A stretch of DNA of 7,697 nt from Sphingomonas sp. (GTDB taxonomy: Bacteria > Pseudomonadota > Alphaproteobacteria > Sphingomonadales > Sphingomonadaceae), in assembly GCA_019747165.1 (NCBI GenBank), contig JAIERC010000406.1, forward strand, positions 1 to 7,697, in the 5' to 3' direction. Of the stretch, positions 1 through 4,986 are shown piece by piece. Below the pieces are notes generated by a model, which was not told where the DNA came from, searched no databases, and saw only the letters and a list, made by a program, of their open reading frames with translations. Both the position numbers and the translations under genes were made by a program. Positions within the stretch are counted from its first letter, which is position 1. The number at the start of each line of letters is the position of its first letter.

Positions 1-406
1 CGCGTGCCCGCGTCAGGATGATGTCTTCCAGTTTCTGCGCGGTTGCCGCGCGCACCGGCGCATCGACCCATTGGCCGTTGCGGTTGATCTGCCGCAGCAC
101 CGCGACGCGCAGCGCATCAGCGCGCAGATCCTGATCGAGGATCGAGATCGTCACCTTCATCCGTTCGGCGGGTGAGGCTGGATTGGCATACCAGTCGCTA
201 ACGATCACGCCGCCATTCGAATCGGTCTGCAGCAGTGGCATGAAGCTGATCGTGTCGAGCGAGGCACGCCACAAATAGCTGTTGACGCCAATCGTGGTGA
301 CTTGTGAGGCGGCAATATCAGTACGCGGGCGGCCCTTGCCGCCGCCGCACGCGACGAGCGGCAGGACGAGCGAAACCACAAATGCGGTGCGCAACAGGCG
401 GGTCAT
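1..406 (-). CDS. DUF3576 domain-containing lipoprotein (3' end beyond window)
   Basis: The reverse strand reads open from an ATG at 406-404 to the left edge, giving 135 residues without a stop, so the C-terminus is missing. The N-terminus is a lipoprotein signal: MTRLLR, a hydrophobic stretch, then the lipobox LVAC with Cys20 as the expected lipidated residue, followed by a Gly/Lys/Arg-rich linker. The body (about residues 36-135) has the pattern I know from DUF3576 (PF12100) proteins of alphaproteobacteria: ITxxGVNSYLWRAS-like start, a SFMPLLQTDSNGGVI segment, a DWY triplet and an ERMKVTI strand. The function of the family is not established; it is likely anchored in the envelope facing the periplasm. 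An AGGGA ribosome site lies about 7 nt before the ATG, and an in-frame TAG at 412-410 just upstream excludes any longer start. In related genomes, as I recall, leuS and the LPS-assembly lipoprotein gene lptE follow this gene; they would lie beyond the left edge and cannot be checked here. Confidence 0.85.
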   Translation of the reverse strand, partial: MTRLLRTAFVVSLVLPLVACGGGKGRPRTDIAASQVTTIGVNSYLWRASLDTISFMPLLQTDSNGGVIVSDWYANPASPAERMKVTISILDQDLRADALRVAVLRQINRNGQWVDAPVRAATAQKLEDIILTRAR

Positions 407-443
407 CGGCTATTCCCTGGACGAGTGAAATGGGTCTGGTTGG

Positions 444-455
444 CATCTATAGATG
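444..455. repeat. 12-bp perfect palindrome over the -10 region
   Basis: CATCTATAGATG is its own reverse complement and covers the predicted -10 element of the DUF3576 gene. It could be an operator, or it may simply reflect a symmetric TATA-type -10. No matching copy occurs elsewhere in the window, although its CTATAG core recurs at 1897-1902 and 3250-3255. Confidence 0.5.
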
Positions 456-473
456 GTATCGCGCCAGCCGCAA
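446..473 (-). promoter_or_regulatory. Candidate sigma70-type promoter for the DUF3576 lipoprotein gene
   Basis: Read on the minus strand, TTGCGG (473-468) is followed after 16 bp by TATAGA (451-446). The predicted transcript would start near 438-440 and leave a leader of about 33 nt containing the AGGGA ribosome site. The -10 hexamer lies inside a 12-bp perfect palindrome, CATCTATAGATG (444-455). The hexamer matches are moderate, so this is a prediction from sequence only. Confidence 0.45.
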
Positions 474-486
474 GCACGGGCCGTGC
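474..486. repeat. 13-bp inverted repeat upstream of the -35 element
   Basis: GCACGG-G-CCGTGC has 6-bp arms and a single central base. It directly abuts the predicted -35 hexamer (473-468) of the minus-strand promoter, on the upstream side, where an activator or repressor could bind. No known regulator consensus is recognised. Confidence 0.4.
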
Positions 487-594
487 AGGCACACGCCAGG
501 CAAAGTTGTGGGCAACATGCAACACTCGCCTCATAAAGTGATTTCCGCCTGTGGCATGGCTGGTGAGAATCGTGGTAGCCGCTATATCGCAAGT

Positions 595-601
595 GAAGGG
601 G
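595..601 (+). promoter_or_regulatory. Ribosome binding site that decides a GTG start
   Basis: GAAGGGG ends 5 nt before the GTG at 607-609. This is the best-placed Shine-Dalgarno sequence in the open frame and is why the GTG was chosen over the in-frame ATG at 556, which has none. The GTG start also puts a clean signal peptide at the N-terminus. Confidence 0.7.
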
Positions 602-606
602 TTTTT

Positions 607-1335
607 GTGATCAAGCGCCGAATCATCGCTGCACATCTGCTGGGGGCGCTTGTCGTCGCCGGTGTGGTTGCGCCAGCGTTGGGCGCGCCGGATTCAGGCT
701 ATCGCCTGTCGCCGAACGATCCTGCGCTGGCAAGCCGCAGCATTTCCACCTTCACCCCGGCCTCCGCCGATCCGAAACTTGCCGCGCTGTTGGCGCGCAG
801 TGGCCTGGATGAAAGCGATTTCCGTTTTACCCCATCCGAATCGCGCCGCAATAGCAGCCGCCCGGTGACGGTGGCGGTGCGCGCGCGTACTTCGCTTGCC
901 TCGCGGCAGTCACAGCGCGTCGGTGCTGTTGAGCTTACGCCTGACTCGAGCATTGGCTTGGTGCCAATTGCTTATAATCTCGGCGTTTCGGTTGGGTGGA
1001 AGCGGTTTGCCCTATCGGGTGATGTCGCGCGGATCGATCTGGGCGGGGTGCCGGGCGGTCGCGAATCGGTGGGTTTGGGTCTCAGCTTTACCGGTGCGCG
1101 GGCTTCGGCGCGAATCCGGGCTACGGCTGATCGCCCGCTTGCCGACACGCCCAAGCTGGTGGCGGATGATCCCAGCATGGCGATTGACGTTGGCGGCTCT
1201 TATTCGCTGTCGCGCCAGATCGATCTGACTGCGGGTCTGCGGTACAAGCGCGAAAATAATAACCGGCTTGAACGGCTGACCGATAACCGGCGCGACAGTC
1301 AGGCTGTTTATATCGGCACGGCGCTGCGCTTCTAA
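607..1335 (+). CDS. Exported outer-membrane beta-barrel-like protein, family not recognised
   Basis: From the GTG at 607 the product is 242 residues. Residues 1-27 form a Sec signal peptide: MIKRR, a hydrophobic core, and an ALGA cleavage region near residue 26-27. Residues 28-110 are polar and look flexible, rich in Ser/Ala/Arg. From about residue 111 the protein changes to short alternating strands separated by turns, for example FALSGDVARID (134-144), ESVGLGLSFTG (153-163), ARASARIRATAD (164-175), MAIDVGGSYSL (191-201) and IDLTAGLRYKRE (205-216). It ends AVYIGTALRF with a terminal Phe, the usual C-terminal signal for insertion by the BAM complex. The natural reading is a small outer-membrane barrel with about six to eight strands and an N-terminal periplasmic extension. 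I cannot name a family or substrate. It is divergent from the DUF3576 gene and stops 4 bp before the stop of the convergent ThiE/TenI-like gene. Confidence 0.75.
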   Translation: MIKRRIIAAHLLGALVVAGVVAPALGAPDSGYRLSPNDPALASRSISTFTPASADPKLAALLARSGLDESDFRFTPSESRRNSSRPVTVAVRARTSLASRQSQRVGAVELTPDSSIGLVPIAYNLGVSVGWKRFALSGDVARIDLGGVPGGRESVGLGLSFTGARASARIRATADRPLADTPKLVADDPSMAIDVGGSYSLSRQIDLTAGLRYKRENNNRLERLTDNRRDSQAVYIGTALRF

Positions 1336-1339
1336 GCCG

Positions 1340-1888
1340 CTAAGCGTCCTTCTCGATTGATTGCCACGCGTCGATCGCGGCCCAACCCCGAAATCCAGCC
1401 TGCCTCAGCTGTCTTTCCTGACAGGGGCCAACACCACCCAGCGCAATTGCGCGGCCCGGTGCAAGCTTTGCGAGTGCGGCTGCGCGGACAATCCCCAGAT
1501 GCACAGCGCCAGGATGTGAGCGGGTAGCAAAAATCGGCGAAATCAGGATCATATCGGCACCCGCACGCTGCCCGGCGATGATCTCCCGGGCATGATGGGC
1601 GGGCCAGCTTTTGATCCCGTGGCGTTGCCGTGCCGATCGCCCGTGCGTGCCATCTCTACCCCGGCCCAACGCGTCATTCCCGGCGACCAAAAGGGTCAGC
1701 CGCCGTCGCCGCGCTATCCGGCGCACTTGTTCGAACAATGCCCTGCGCGCCTGACGATCCAGGCTGTAATGCCGAAAGATGATGCCGCCGCCCCGTGGTA
1801 CCCGGTCAAGCGCCGCCCAAAGGCCATCCCCCATCCGCTCATCCGTCATCAGCCATTGGGTGGGAATCTTGGGGTGACGGGTGCGCAT
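1340..1888 (-). CDS. Thiamine phosphate synthase / TenI superfamily protein
   Basis: The product is 182 residues, somewhat shorter than a typical ThiE of about 210. Features that place it in the TMP-synthase/TenI TIM-barrel superfamily are WLMTDER (12-18, the opening strand), GGGIIFRHY (33-41, where ThiE has its QLRxK-like strand), LTLLVAGND (64-72), DGTHG (79-83, matching the ADGVHLG strand), AGADMILISPIFATRSHPG (109-127, matching the GADYIGFGPIFPT segment) and ALGGVGP (149-155, the phosphate-binding GGI loop). Several positions differ from classical ThiE: there is no Lys after the strand Arg, and the HLGQxD strand is shortened to HGR. Condensation of the pyrimidine and thiazole phosphates is therefore possible but not assured; a TenI-like or other role is an alternative. 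The start at 1888 removes an antisense extension over yggS. AGGG lies only 2 nt before the ATG, too close to act as a normal ribosome site. A further in-frame ATG at 1915 would overlap yggS. Confidence 0.75.
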   Translation of the reverse strand: MRTRHPKIPTQWLMTDERMGDGLWAALDRVPRGGGIIFRHYSLDRQARRALFEQVRRIARRRRLTLLVAGNDALGRGRDGTHGRSARQRHGIKSWPAHHAREIIAGQRAGADMILISPIFATRSHPGAVHLGIVRAAALAKLAPGRAIALGGVGPCQERQLRQAGFRGWAAIDAWQSIEKDA

Positions 1889-1895
1889 CACCCTG

Positions 1896-1903
1896 ACTAT
1901 AGC
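1896..1903. promoter_or_regulatory. Overlapping divergent -10 elements (bidirectional promoter candidate)
   Basis: Only 21 bp (1889-1909) separate the ATGs of the ThiE/TenI-like gene (minus) and yggS (plus). Near the centre is the palindrome CTATAG (1897-1902). On the minus strand it yields TATAGT (1901-1896, 5 of 6 matches to TATAAT) ending 7 nt before the ATG; on the plus strand it yields TATAGC (1898-1903, 4 of 6) ending 6 nt before the other ATG. A plus-strand -35-like GTGACG sits at 1874-1879. Transcripts from these elements would start at or next to the start codons and so be leaderless, which fits the lack of a usable Shine-Dalgarno sequence on either side. Confidence 0.5.
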
Positions 1904-1909
1904 ACGCCG

Positions 1910-2578
1910 ATGCATGACAGCGACCCCAACCACCGCCTTGCCCAGATCCGCGCCGCGATGGCGGGCGCGGCGGCGCAGGCCGGGCGACCAACCGACGCAA
2001 CCATGTTGATCGCGGTCTCCAAGACACATCCCGCCGATGCCGTGCGCCCGCTCATCACGGCTGGCCACCGTGTTTTTGGCGAGAATCGCGTCCAGGAAGC
2101 GGAACAAAAATGGCCAGCCCTATGCGAAGAAACACCCGGACTTGCGCTGCATCTGATCGGCCAGCTGCAATCGAACAAGGCAGAGGCGGCCGTGGCGCTG
2201 TTCGATGCGATTCATTCAGTCGACCGGGCCTCGCTGGTGACGGCCTTGGCGCGCGCGATGGACAAATCGGGCCGACGCCCGGCGTGCTTCCTGCAAGTCA
2301 ATATCGGGGATGAGCCGCAAAAGGGCGGGGTGCCAACCGCCGCGCTCGCCGAGCTGGTTGCGCAGGCGCGCGTTGCCGATCTGCCGCTGGCGGGGTTGAT
2401 GTGCATTCCCCCGGCGATGATCGAACCCGCGCCCTATTTCGCCCTACTCGCCAAACTGGCGCGCGACCACGGGCTTGCCGAGCTCAGCATGGGCATGTCG
2501 AGCGATTATGAAACGGCAATTACCATCGGGGCTACGCATATCCGCGTTGGCAGTGCGCTGTTTGGGGAACGCGGATGA
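1910..2578 (+). CDS. yggS: YggS family pyridoxal-5'-phosphate homeostasis protein
   Basis: The product is 222 residues, the normal size for this single-domain, alanine-racemase-like TIM barrel that binds PLP without a known catalytic reaction and buffers cytoplasmic free PLP. Family motifs are in order: AVSKTHP (35-41) with Lys38 as the PLP Schiff-base lysine, FGENRVQE (56-63), HLIGQLQSNK (81-90), a LQVNIGDEPQKGG segment (128-140), GLMCIPP (162-168), MGMSSDYETAI (194-204) and the phosphate-binding end RVGSALFG (212-219). The start MHDSDPNH was chosen because upstream in-frame codons lie antisense inside the neighbouring gene. No Shine-Dalgarno sequence is visible, consistent with a leaderless message. 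The gene is translationally linked to the downstream HAD hydrolase by an ATGA overlap at 2575-2578 and divergent from a thiamine-synthase-like gene, a context of cofactor metabolism. Confidence 0.95.
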   Translation: MHDSDPNHRLAQIRAAMAGAAAQAGRPTDATMLIAVSKTHPADAVRPLITAGHRVFGENRVQEAEQKWPALCEETPGLALHLIGQLQSNKAEAAVALFDAIHSVDRASLVTALARAMDKSGRRPACFLQVNIGDEPQKGGVPTAALAELVAQARVADLPLAGLMCIPPAMIEPAPYFALLAKLARDHGLAELSMGMSSDYETAITIGATHIRVGSALFGERG

Positions 2579-3255
2579 GATTCGCCGGGATCATCTTCGA
2601 TTTTGACGGCGTGCTGATTGACAGCGAATATGTCGGCAATCGCCAGATCGCGGATTATCTGAGCCGCGCCGGGCATCCGACAACGGTTGAACAATCCATG
2701 GCCCAGTTCATGGGGCTGGCTGACAAGGATTTTCATGCCGCCCTGGAAAAATGGATCGGCAGGTCGCTGCCCGACGATTTTCACGCCGCCCGCGCGGCCG
2801 AGGATGCTCGAGTGATGGCAGAGGGGATTGATCCGGTCGCCGGCGCAATCGGCTTTGTCCAGTCGCTGCCCGCGCATCTGCCGCGCGCGATCGCGTCGTC
2901 GAGTTCGACCCGCTGGATCAGCCGCCATTTGGAGCATATCGGGTTGCGCGATGATTTCGGCGCGATGATCTTCAGCGGCCGGGAACATGTCAGCCGTGGC
3001 AAGCCTGCGCCCGATCTCTATCTGCACGCAGCCAGCGCGCTTGGCGTGGCGATTGAGCAATGCGTTATCTTGGAGGATTCGCCGGTTGGGGCCACCGCCG
3101 CTGTCGCGTCTGGGGCGCATGTCATCGGGCTATGCGCGGGCTTGCACTGCGCGGACGACCATGAACGCGTCCTCCGTCAGATCGGTGTCCACGATATCGC
3201 GCATGATTTTGGCGAGGTTGCCCGGATCGTCGCCAGGCCAGTGTCACCGCTATAG
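2575..3255 (+). CDS. HAD-IA family hydrolase (beta-phosphoglucomutase/phosphatase-like)
   Basis: The product is 226 residues, a normal length for a subfamily IA HAD phosphatase with a helical cap. Motif I is FDFDGVLIDSE with nucleophile Asp9 and acid/base Asp11; motif II is ASSSS (107-111); motif III is the Lys of RGKPAPDLYL (Lys143); motif IV is ILEDSPVGA (165-173) with Mg-binding Glu167 and Asp168. The cap lies between residues 15 and about 85. These residues are all present, so an active phosphohydrolase or phosphomutase on a small phosphorylated metabolite is expected; the sequence does not tell which. The motif pattern resembles the PgmB/Gph/6-phosphogluconate-phosphatase-like group. The ATG overlaps the yggS stop as ATGA, and GGGGA lies about 7 nt upstream. 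Its TAG stop shares the CTATAG palindrome with the stop of the convergent ankyrin gene. The pairing with yggS raises, but does not prove, a pyridoxal-phosphate phosphatase role. Confidence 0.9.
   Translation: MRFAGIIFDFDGVLIDSEYVGNRQIADYLSRAGHPTTVEQSMAQFMGLADKDFHAALEKWIGRSLPDDFHAARAAEDARVMAEGIDPVAGAIGFVQSLPAHLPRAIASSSSTRWISRHLEHIGLRDDFGAMIFSGREHVSRGKPAPDLYLHAASALGVAIEQCVILEDSPVGATAAVASGAHVIGLCAGLHCADDHERVLRQIGVHDIAHDFGEVARIVARPVSPL
3250..3255. other. Shared palindromic double stop (CTATAG)
   Basis: The hexamer CTATAG reads TAG at 3253-3255 on the plus strand, the stop of the HAD hydrolase, and TAG at 3252-3250 on the minus strand, the stop of the ankyrin protein. The two convergent genes therefore overlap by exactly this palindrome, with no terminator between them. 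Confidence 0.85.
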
Positions 3256-3867
3256 CGTCGGCCCGGAAACAGCACGGCGTTGGCGCTTGGGGATATCGAC
3301 GAACAGACGGGCCAGTGCCGGGGTGCGGGTATCTTCGTCGGCATAGGCGCGGGCTGATTTCCCCGCGAGCGAATCGGCCTGATCCGGATCGGCTCCGGCC
3401 GCGATTAACTCGCTCACCATGGCCAGGTCGCGGCGCTGCACGGCACGGATCAACGGGGTTTCACCGCTATCATTGCCCTGATTCACATTGGTCTTGGCGG
3501 CGACAAGCGGTGCAATCAAATCGGCAAAGCCACCGCTAACGGCAACCATCAACGGGGTATTGCCCTTGACGTCGCGCAAGTTCGGGTCAGCACCCTTTTG
3601 CAGCAAAAATCGCGTGTAGAGCAGGTCACCGCGTTTGGCGACGATATGGAGGGCGGTTTCGCGGCTTGAAAAATCGCGGGTGTTGACGACTGTTGCGCCG
3701 CCAACGCTCAGGGCCGCAACCACGTCGTTATTCTTTTCTTCCTTCACCGCTGACAGGAATTTTGACCCCGGTGATTGCGATAACTGCGCAGCCGCTGGAC
3801 CAACCACCGCAACGCCGGACATCATCATCAGCATCGCCAACGCCACCAACCGAACCATCGCCATCAT
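3250..3867 (-). CDS. Periplasmic ankyrin-repeat protein
   Basis: From the ATG at 3867 the product is 205 residues. Residues 1-27 form a signal peptide with a Met/Leu/Val-rich core and a PAAA cleavage site before QLS, so the mature protein is expected in the periplasm. Three clear ankyrin repeats follow: TALHIVAKRGDLLYTRFLLQ and its loop (about 69-100), TPLMVAVSGGFADLIAPLV (about 102-133) and TPLIRAVQRRDLAMVSELIA with GADPDQAD (about 135-166). A degenerate first repeat (about 36-66) and a capping half-repeat (about 168-180) flank them. Ankyrin repeats bind proteins, and the partner is unknown. The C-terminus is basic. The start is uncertain: ATGs at 3867, 3864 and 3858 are in frame, and the only Shine-Dalgarno sequence (AGGG at 3884-3881) is 13 nt from the first of them but ideally placed for a three-codon ORF just upstream. 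The gene is convergent with the HAD hydrolase and divergent from the SCO operon. Confidence 0.88.
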   Translation of the reverse strand: MMAMVRLVALAMLMMMSGVAVVGPAAAQLSQSPGSKFLSAVKEEKNNDVVAALSVGGATVVNTRDFSSRETALHIVAKRGDLLYTRFLLQKGADPNLRDVKGNTPLMVAVSGGFADLIAPLVAAKTNVNQGNDSGETPLIRAVQRRDLAMVSELIAAGADPDQADSLAGKSARAYADEDTRTPALARLFVDIPKRQRRAVSGPTL

Positions 3868-3875
3868 GATTGCAT
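3864..3875 (-). other. Three-codon upstream ORF (Met-Gln-Ser-stop) before the ankyrin gene
   Basis: On the minus strand, AGGG (3884-3881) is followed by 5 nt and ATG CAA TCA TGA. The stop overlaps the first ATG of the ankyrin gene as ATGA and the second as TGATG. A ribosome loading at this site would terminate directly on the ankyrin start, so it could serve as a minimal leader for translational coupling. The geometry is seen directly; the function is inference and chance occurrence is possible. Confidence 0.35.
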
Positions 3876-3897
3876 CAAATCCCTGTTGCCATTGCCA

Positions 3898-3912
3898 TGG
3901 TGCGCCGCACCA
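3898..3912. repeat. 15-bp inverted repeat in the ankyrin/SCO divergent region (candidate operator)
   Basis: TGGTGCG-C-CGCACCA has 7-bp perfect arms around one base. It lies near the middle of the 85-bp gap between the two divergent genes and covers the place where a -35 would sit for the plus-strand -10-like GATAAC (3927-3932). It is directly preceded by a tandem TTGCCA TTGCCA (3886-3897). No known regulator consensus is recognised. Confidence 0.5.
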
Positions 3913-3926
3913 CTTGCACCCTGCCT

Positions 3927-3932
3927 GATAAC
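3927..3932 (+). promoter_or_regulatory. Candidate -10 element for the SCO operon
   Basis: GATAAC matches TATAAT at 4 of 6 positions. A transcript from it would start near 3939, at or just after the upstream ATG (3938) and about 14 nt before the ATG at 3953. No convincing -35 is seen 16-18 bp upstream; that place is occupied by the inverted repeat at 3898-3912. Confidence 0.3.
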
Positions 3933-3952
3933 AGATCATGGCTGGCTGCGCC

Positions 3953-4555
3953 ATGAACCAGAAATTGCGTCTAATCTCCCTCCTGTTGGTTGCCGGGACG
4001 CTGGCTGCTTGCTCACCGACAAATCCCGCGGGCCAAAATGCCCAGCCACCGCTTGCTGGGGCCCGGATTGGCGGGCCGTTCATGCTGACCAATCAAGATG
4101 GCAAAAGCGTGAGCGATCGCGACTTCGCTGGCCAATATCGGATCATCTATTTCGGCTATACCTATTGCCCCGATGTGTGTCCCGTCGATGTGCAGAATAT
4201 CGCGCTTGCCATGCACAGCCTGGAAAAGACCAATCCTGCGCTGGCGGCGCGGATTGCGCCAATTTTCATTACGGTTGATCCAGAGCGCGATACCCCGGCG
4301 GTCCTGAAACAATTCGTTACTGCCTTTCATCCCCGCTTGGTTGGGCTCACCGGCAGCCCGGCCGCGATCAAAACCGTGAAGGACGAATTCGCGATCTATT
4401 CGCAGGCAGAGCCGAAGCGCCCCGATGGTGGATACATCGTCAATCACAGCCGCCAGGCCTATTTGTTCAGTCCCGATGGCAAGCCGCTTGCGCTGTTGCC
4501 GCAGGACAAGATGCCAGCTGACATTGTCGCTGAAATCCAGCGATGGGCCCGATGA
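3953..4555 (+). CDS. SCO1/SenC/PrrC family copper-binding lipoprotein
   Basis: The product is 200 residues, the usual size for a bacterial SCO protein: a thioredoxin-fold copper chaperone or thiol-disulfide reductase outside the cytoplasmic membrane that helps build the CuA centre of cytochrome c oxidase. Residues 1-19 form a lipoprotein signal ending in the lipobox LAAC, with Cys20 as the lipidation site. The metal-binding set is complete: YCPDVCP with Cys72 and Cys76, and His165 in YIVNHSRQAYLF. The FGYTYCPDVCP strand, the FITVDPERDTP segment (105-115) and FSPDGKPLALLP (172-183) are characteristic. The start at 3953 gives a compact MNQKLRL signal; an in-frame ATG at 3938 would add five residues (MAGCA), and neither has a clear ribosome site. 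The gene is first in a three-gene operon and overlaps the next by ATGA. No cox genes are visible nearby, so the client oxidase cannot be named. Confidence 0.93.
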   Translation: MNQKLRLISLLLVAGTLAACSPTNPAGQNAQPPLAGARIGGPFMLTNQDGKSVSDRDFAGQYRIIYFGYTYCPDVCPVDVQNIALAMHSLEKTNPALAARIAPIFITVDPERDTPAVLKQFVTAFHPRLVGLTGSPAAIKTVKDEFAIYSQAEPKRPDGGYIVNHSRQAYLFSPDGKPLALLPQDKMPADIVAEIQRWAR

Positions 4556-4986
4556 CGGGTAAATTCTGGGAAGATACCCCGCTGCACAAGCTTGATCGTG
4601 CCCAATGGGAGGCGCTGTGCGACGGCTGCGGCAAATGCTGTGTCCACAAGCTGGAGGATGAGGAAACGGGGGAGCTACTGCCCACCAATGTCTCCTGTCG
4701 GCTGCTCGATCGCACCACCGCCCAATGTTCCAACTACAAGCATCGCCACGCCTATGTCGCGGAATGCGTTCGGCTGACTCCCGCAAAGCTGGCGGAGATT
4801 GATTGGCTGCCGGGCAGCTGCGCCTATCGGCTACGAGAGGAAGGCCTGCCGCTCCCGGCCTGGCATTATCTGGTATCGGGGGACCGTGATTCGATTCACC
4901 GGGCCGGCATGTCGGTGCGCGGTCGGACGATATCGGAAGATGATGCCGGCGAGCTCGAGCATCATCTGATCGACCAGGAATTATGA
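4552..4986 (+). CDS. YcgN family (UPF0260) cysteine cluster protein
   Basis: The product is 144 residues, close to the usual 145-150 of this family, and has no signal peptide, so it is cytoplasmic. Conserved features are the opening KFWEDTPL (4-11), the cluster CDGCGKCC (Cys23, Cys26, Cys29, Cys30), then Cys49, Cys59 in the CSNYKHR segment, Cys72 and Cys90, and LPAWHYLVSGD (101-111) near the end. The cysteines belong to the YkgJ-type domain described as a putative zinc- or iron-chelating domain; the biochemical role is unknown. The ATG at 4552 overlaps the SCO stop as ATGA. An in-frame ATG at 4543 would add three residues and overlap the SCO gene by 13 bp; the ATGA start is preferred because the same arrangement is used by the next gene. 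The stop overlaps the metallopeptidase start, again as ATGA (4983-4986). Confidence 0.93.
   Translation: MTGKFWEDTPLHKLDRAQWEALCDGCGKCCVHKLEDEETGELLPTNVSCRLLDRTTAQCSNYKHRHAYVAECVRLTPAKLAEIDWLPGSCAYRLREEGLPLPAWHYLVSGDRDSIHRAGMSVRGRTISEDDAGELEHHLIDQEL

Noticed and set aside
505..525. Small GTTG/CAAC hairpin and a tandem GCAACAT GCAACAC in the 407-606 gap
   Set aside because: The arms are 4 bp and the repeat has two imperfect copies; both are within chance expectation and are not tied to a promoter element I can support.
583..588. TATATC as a -10 for the beta-barrel candidate gene
   Set aside because: No -35-like hexamer lies at a suitable distance, and the transcript start would fall on the ribosome binding site.
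304..606. A 101-residue N-terminal extension of the beta-barrel candidate
   Set aside because: It would bury the signal peptide, overlaps the DUF3576 gene on the other strand, and the GTG at 607 has a well-spaced GAAGGGG site.
1327..1346. Possible terminator hairpin, CGCTT/AAGCG, around the stop codons of the barrel and ThiE-like genes
   Set aside because: The stem is only 5 bp with a 10-nt loop and is not followed by a T run on either strand.
1592..1909. A long in-frame upstream extension of yggS
   Set aside because: The extension runs antisense through the ThiE/TenI-like gene and resembles nothing in YggS proteins, which begin near the MHDSDPNH start.
1889..2107. A 73-residue N-terminal extension of the ThiE/TenI-like protein
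   Set aside because: It is antisense to the conserved N-terminal half of yggS, and the barrel of the protein begins only at the WLMTDER strand after the ATG at 1888.
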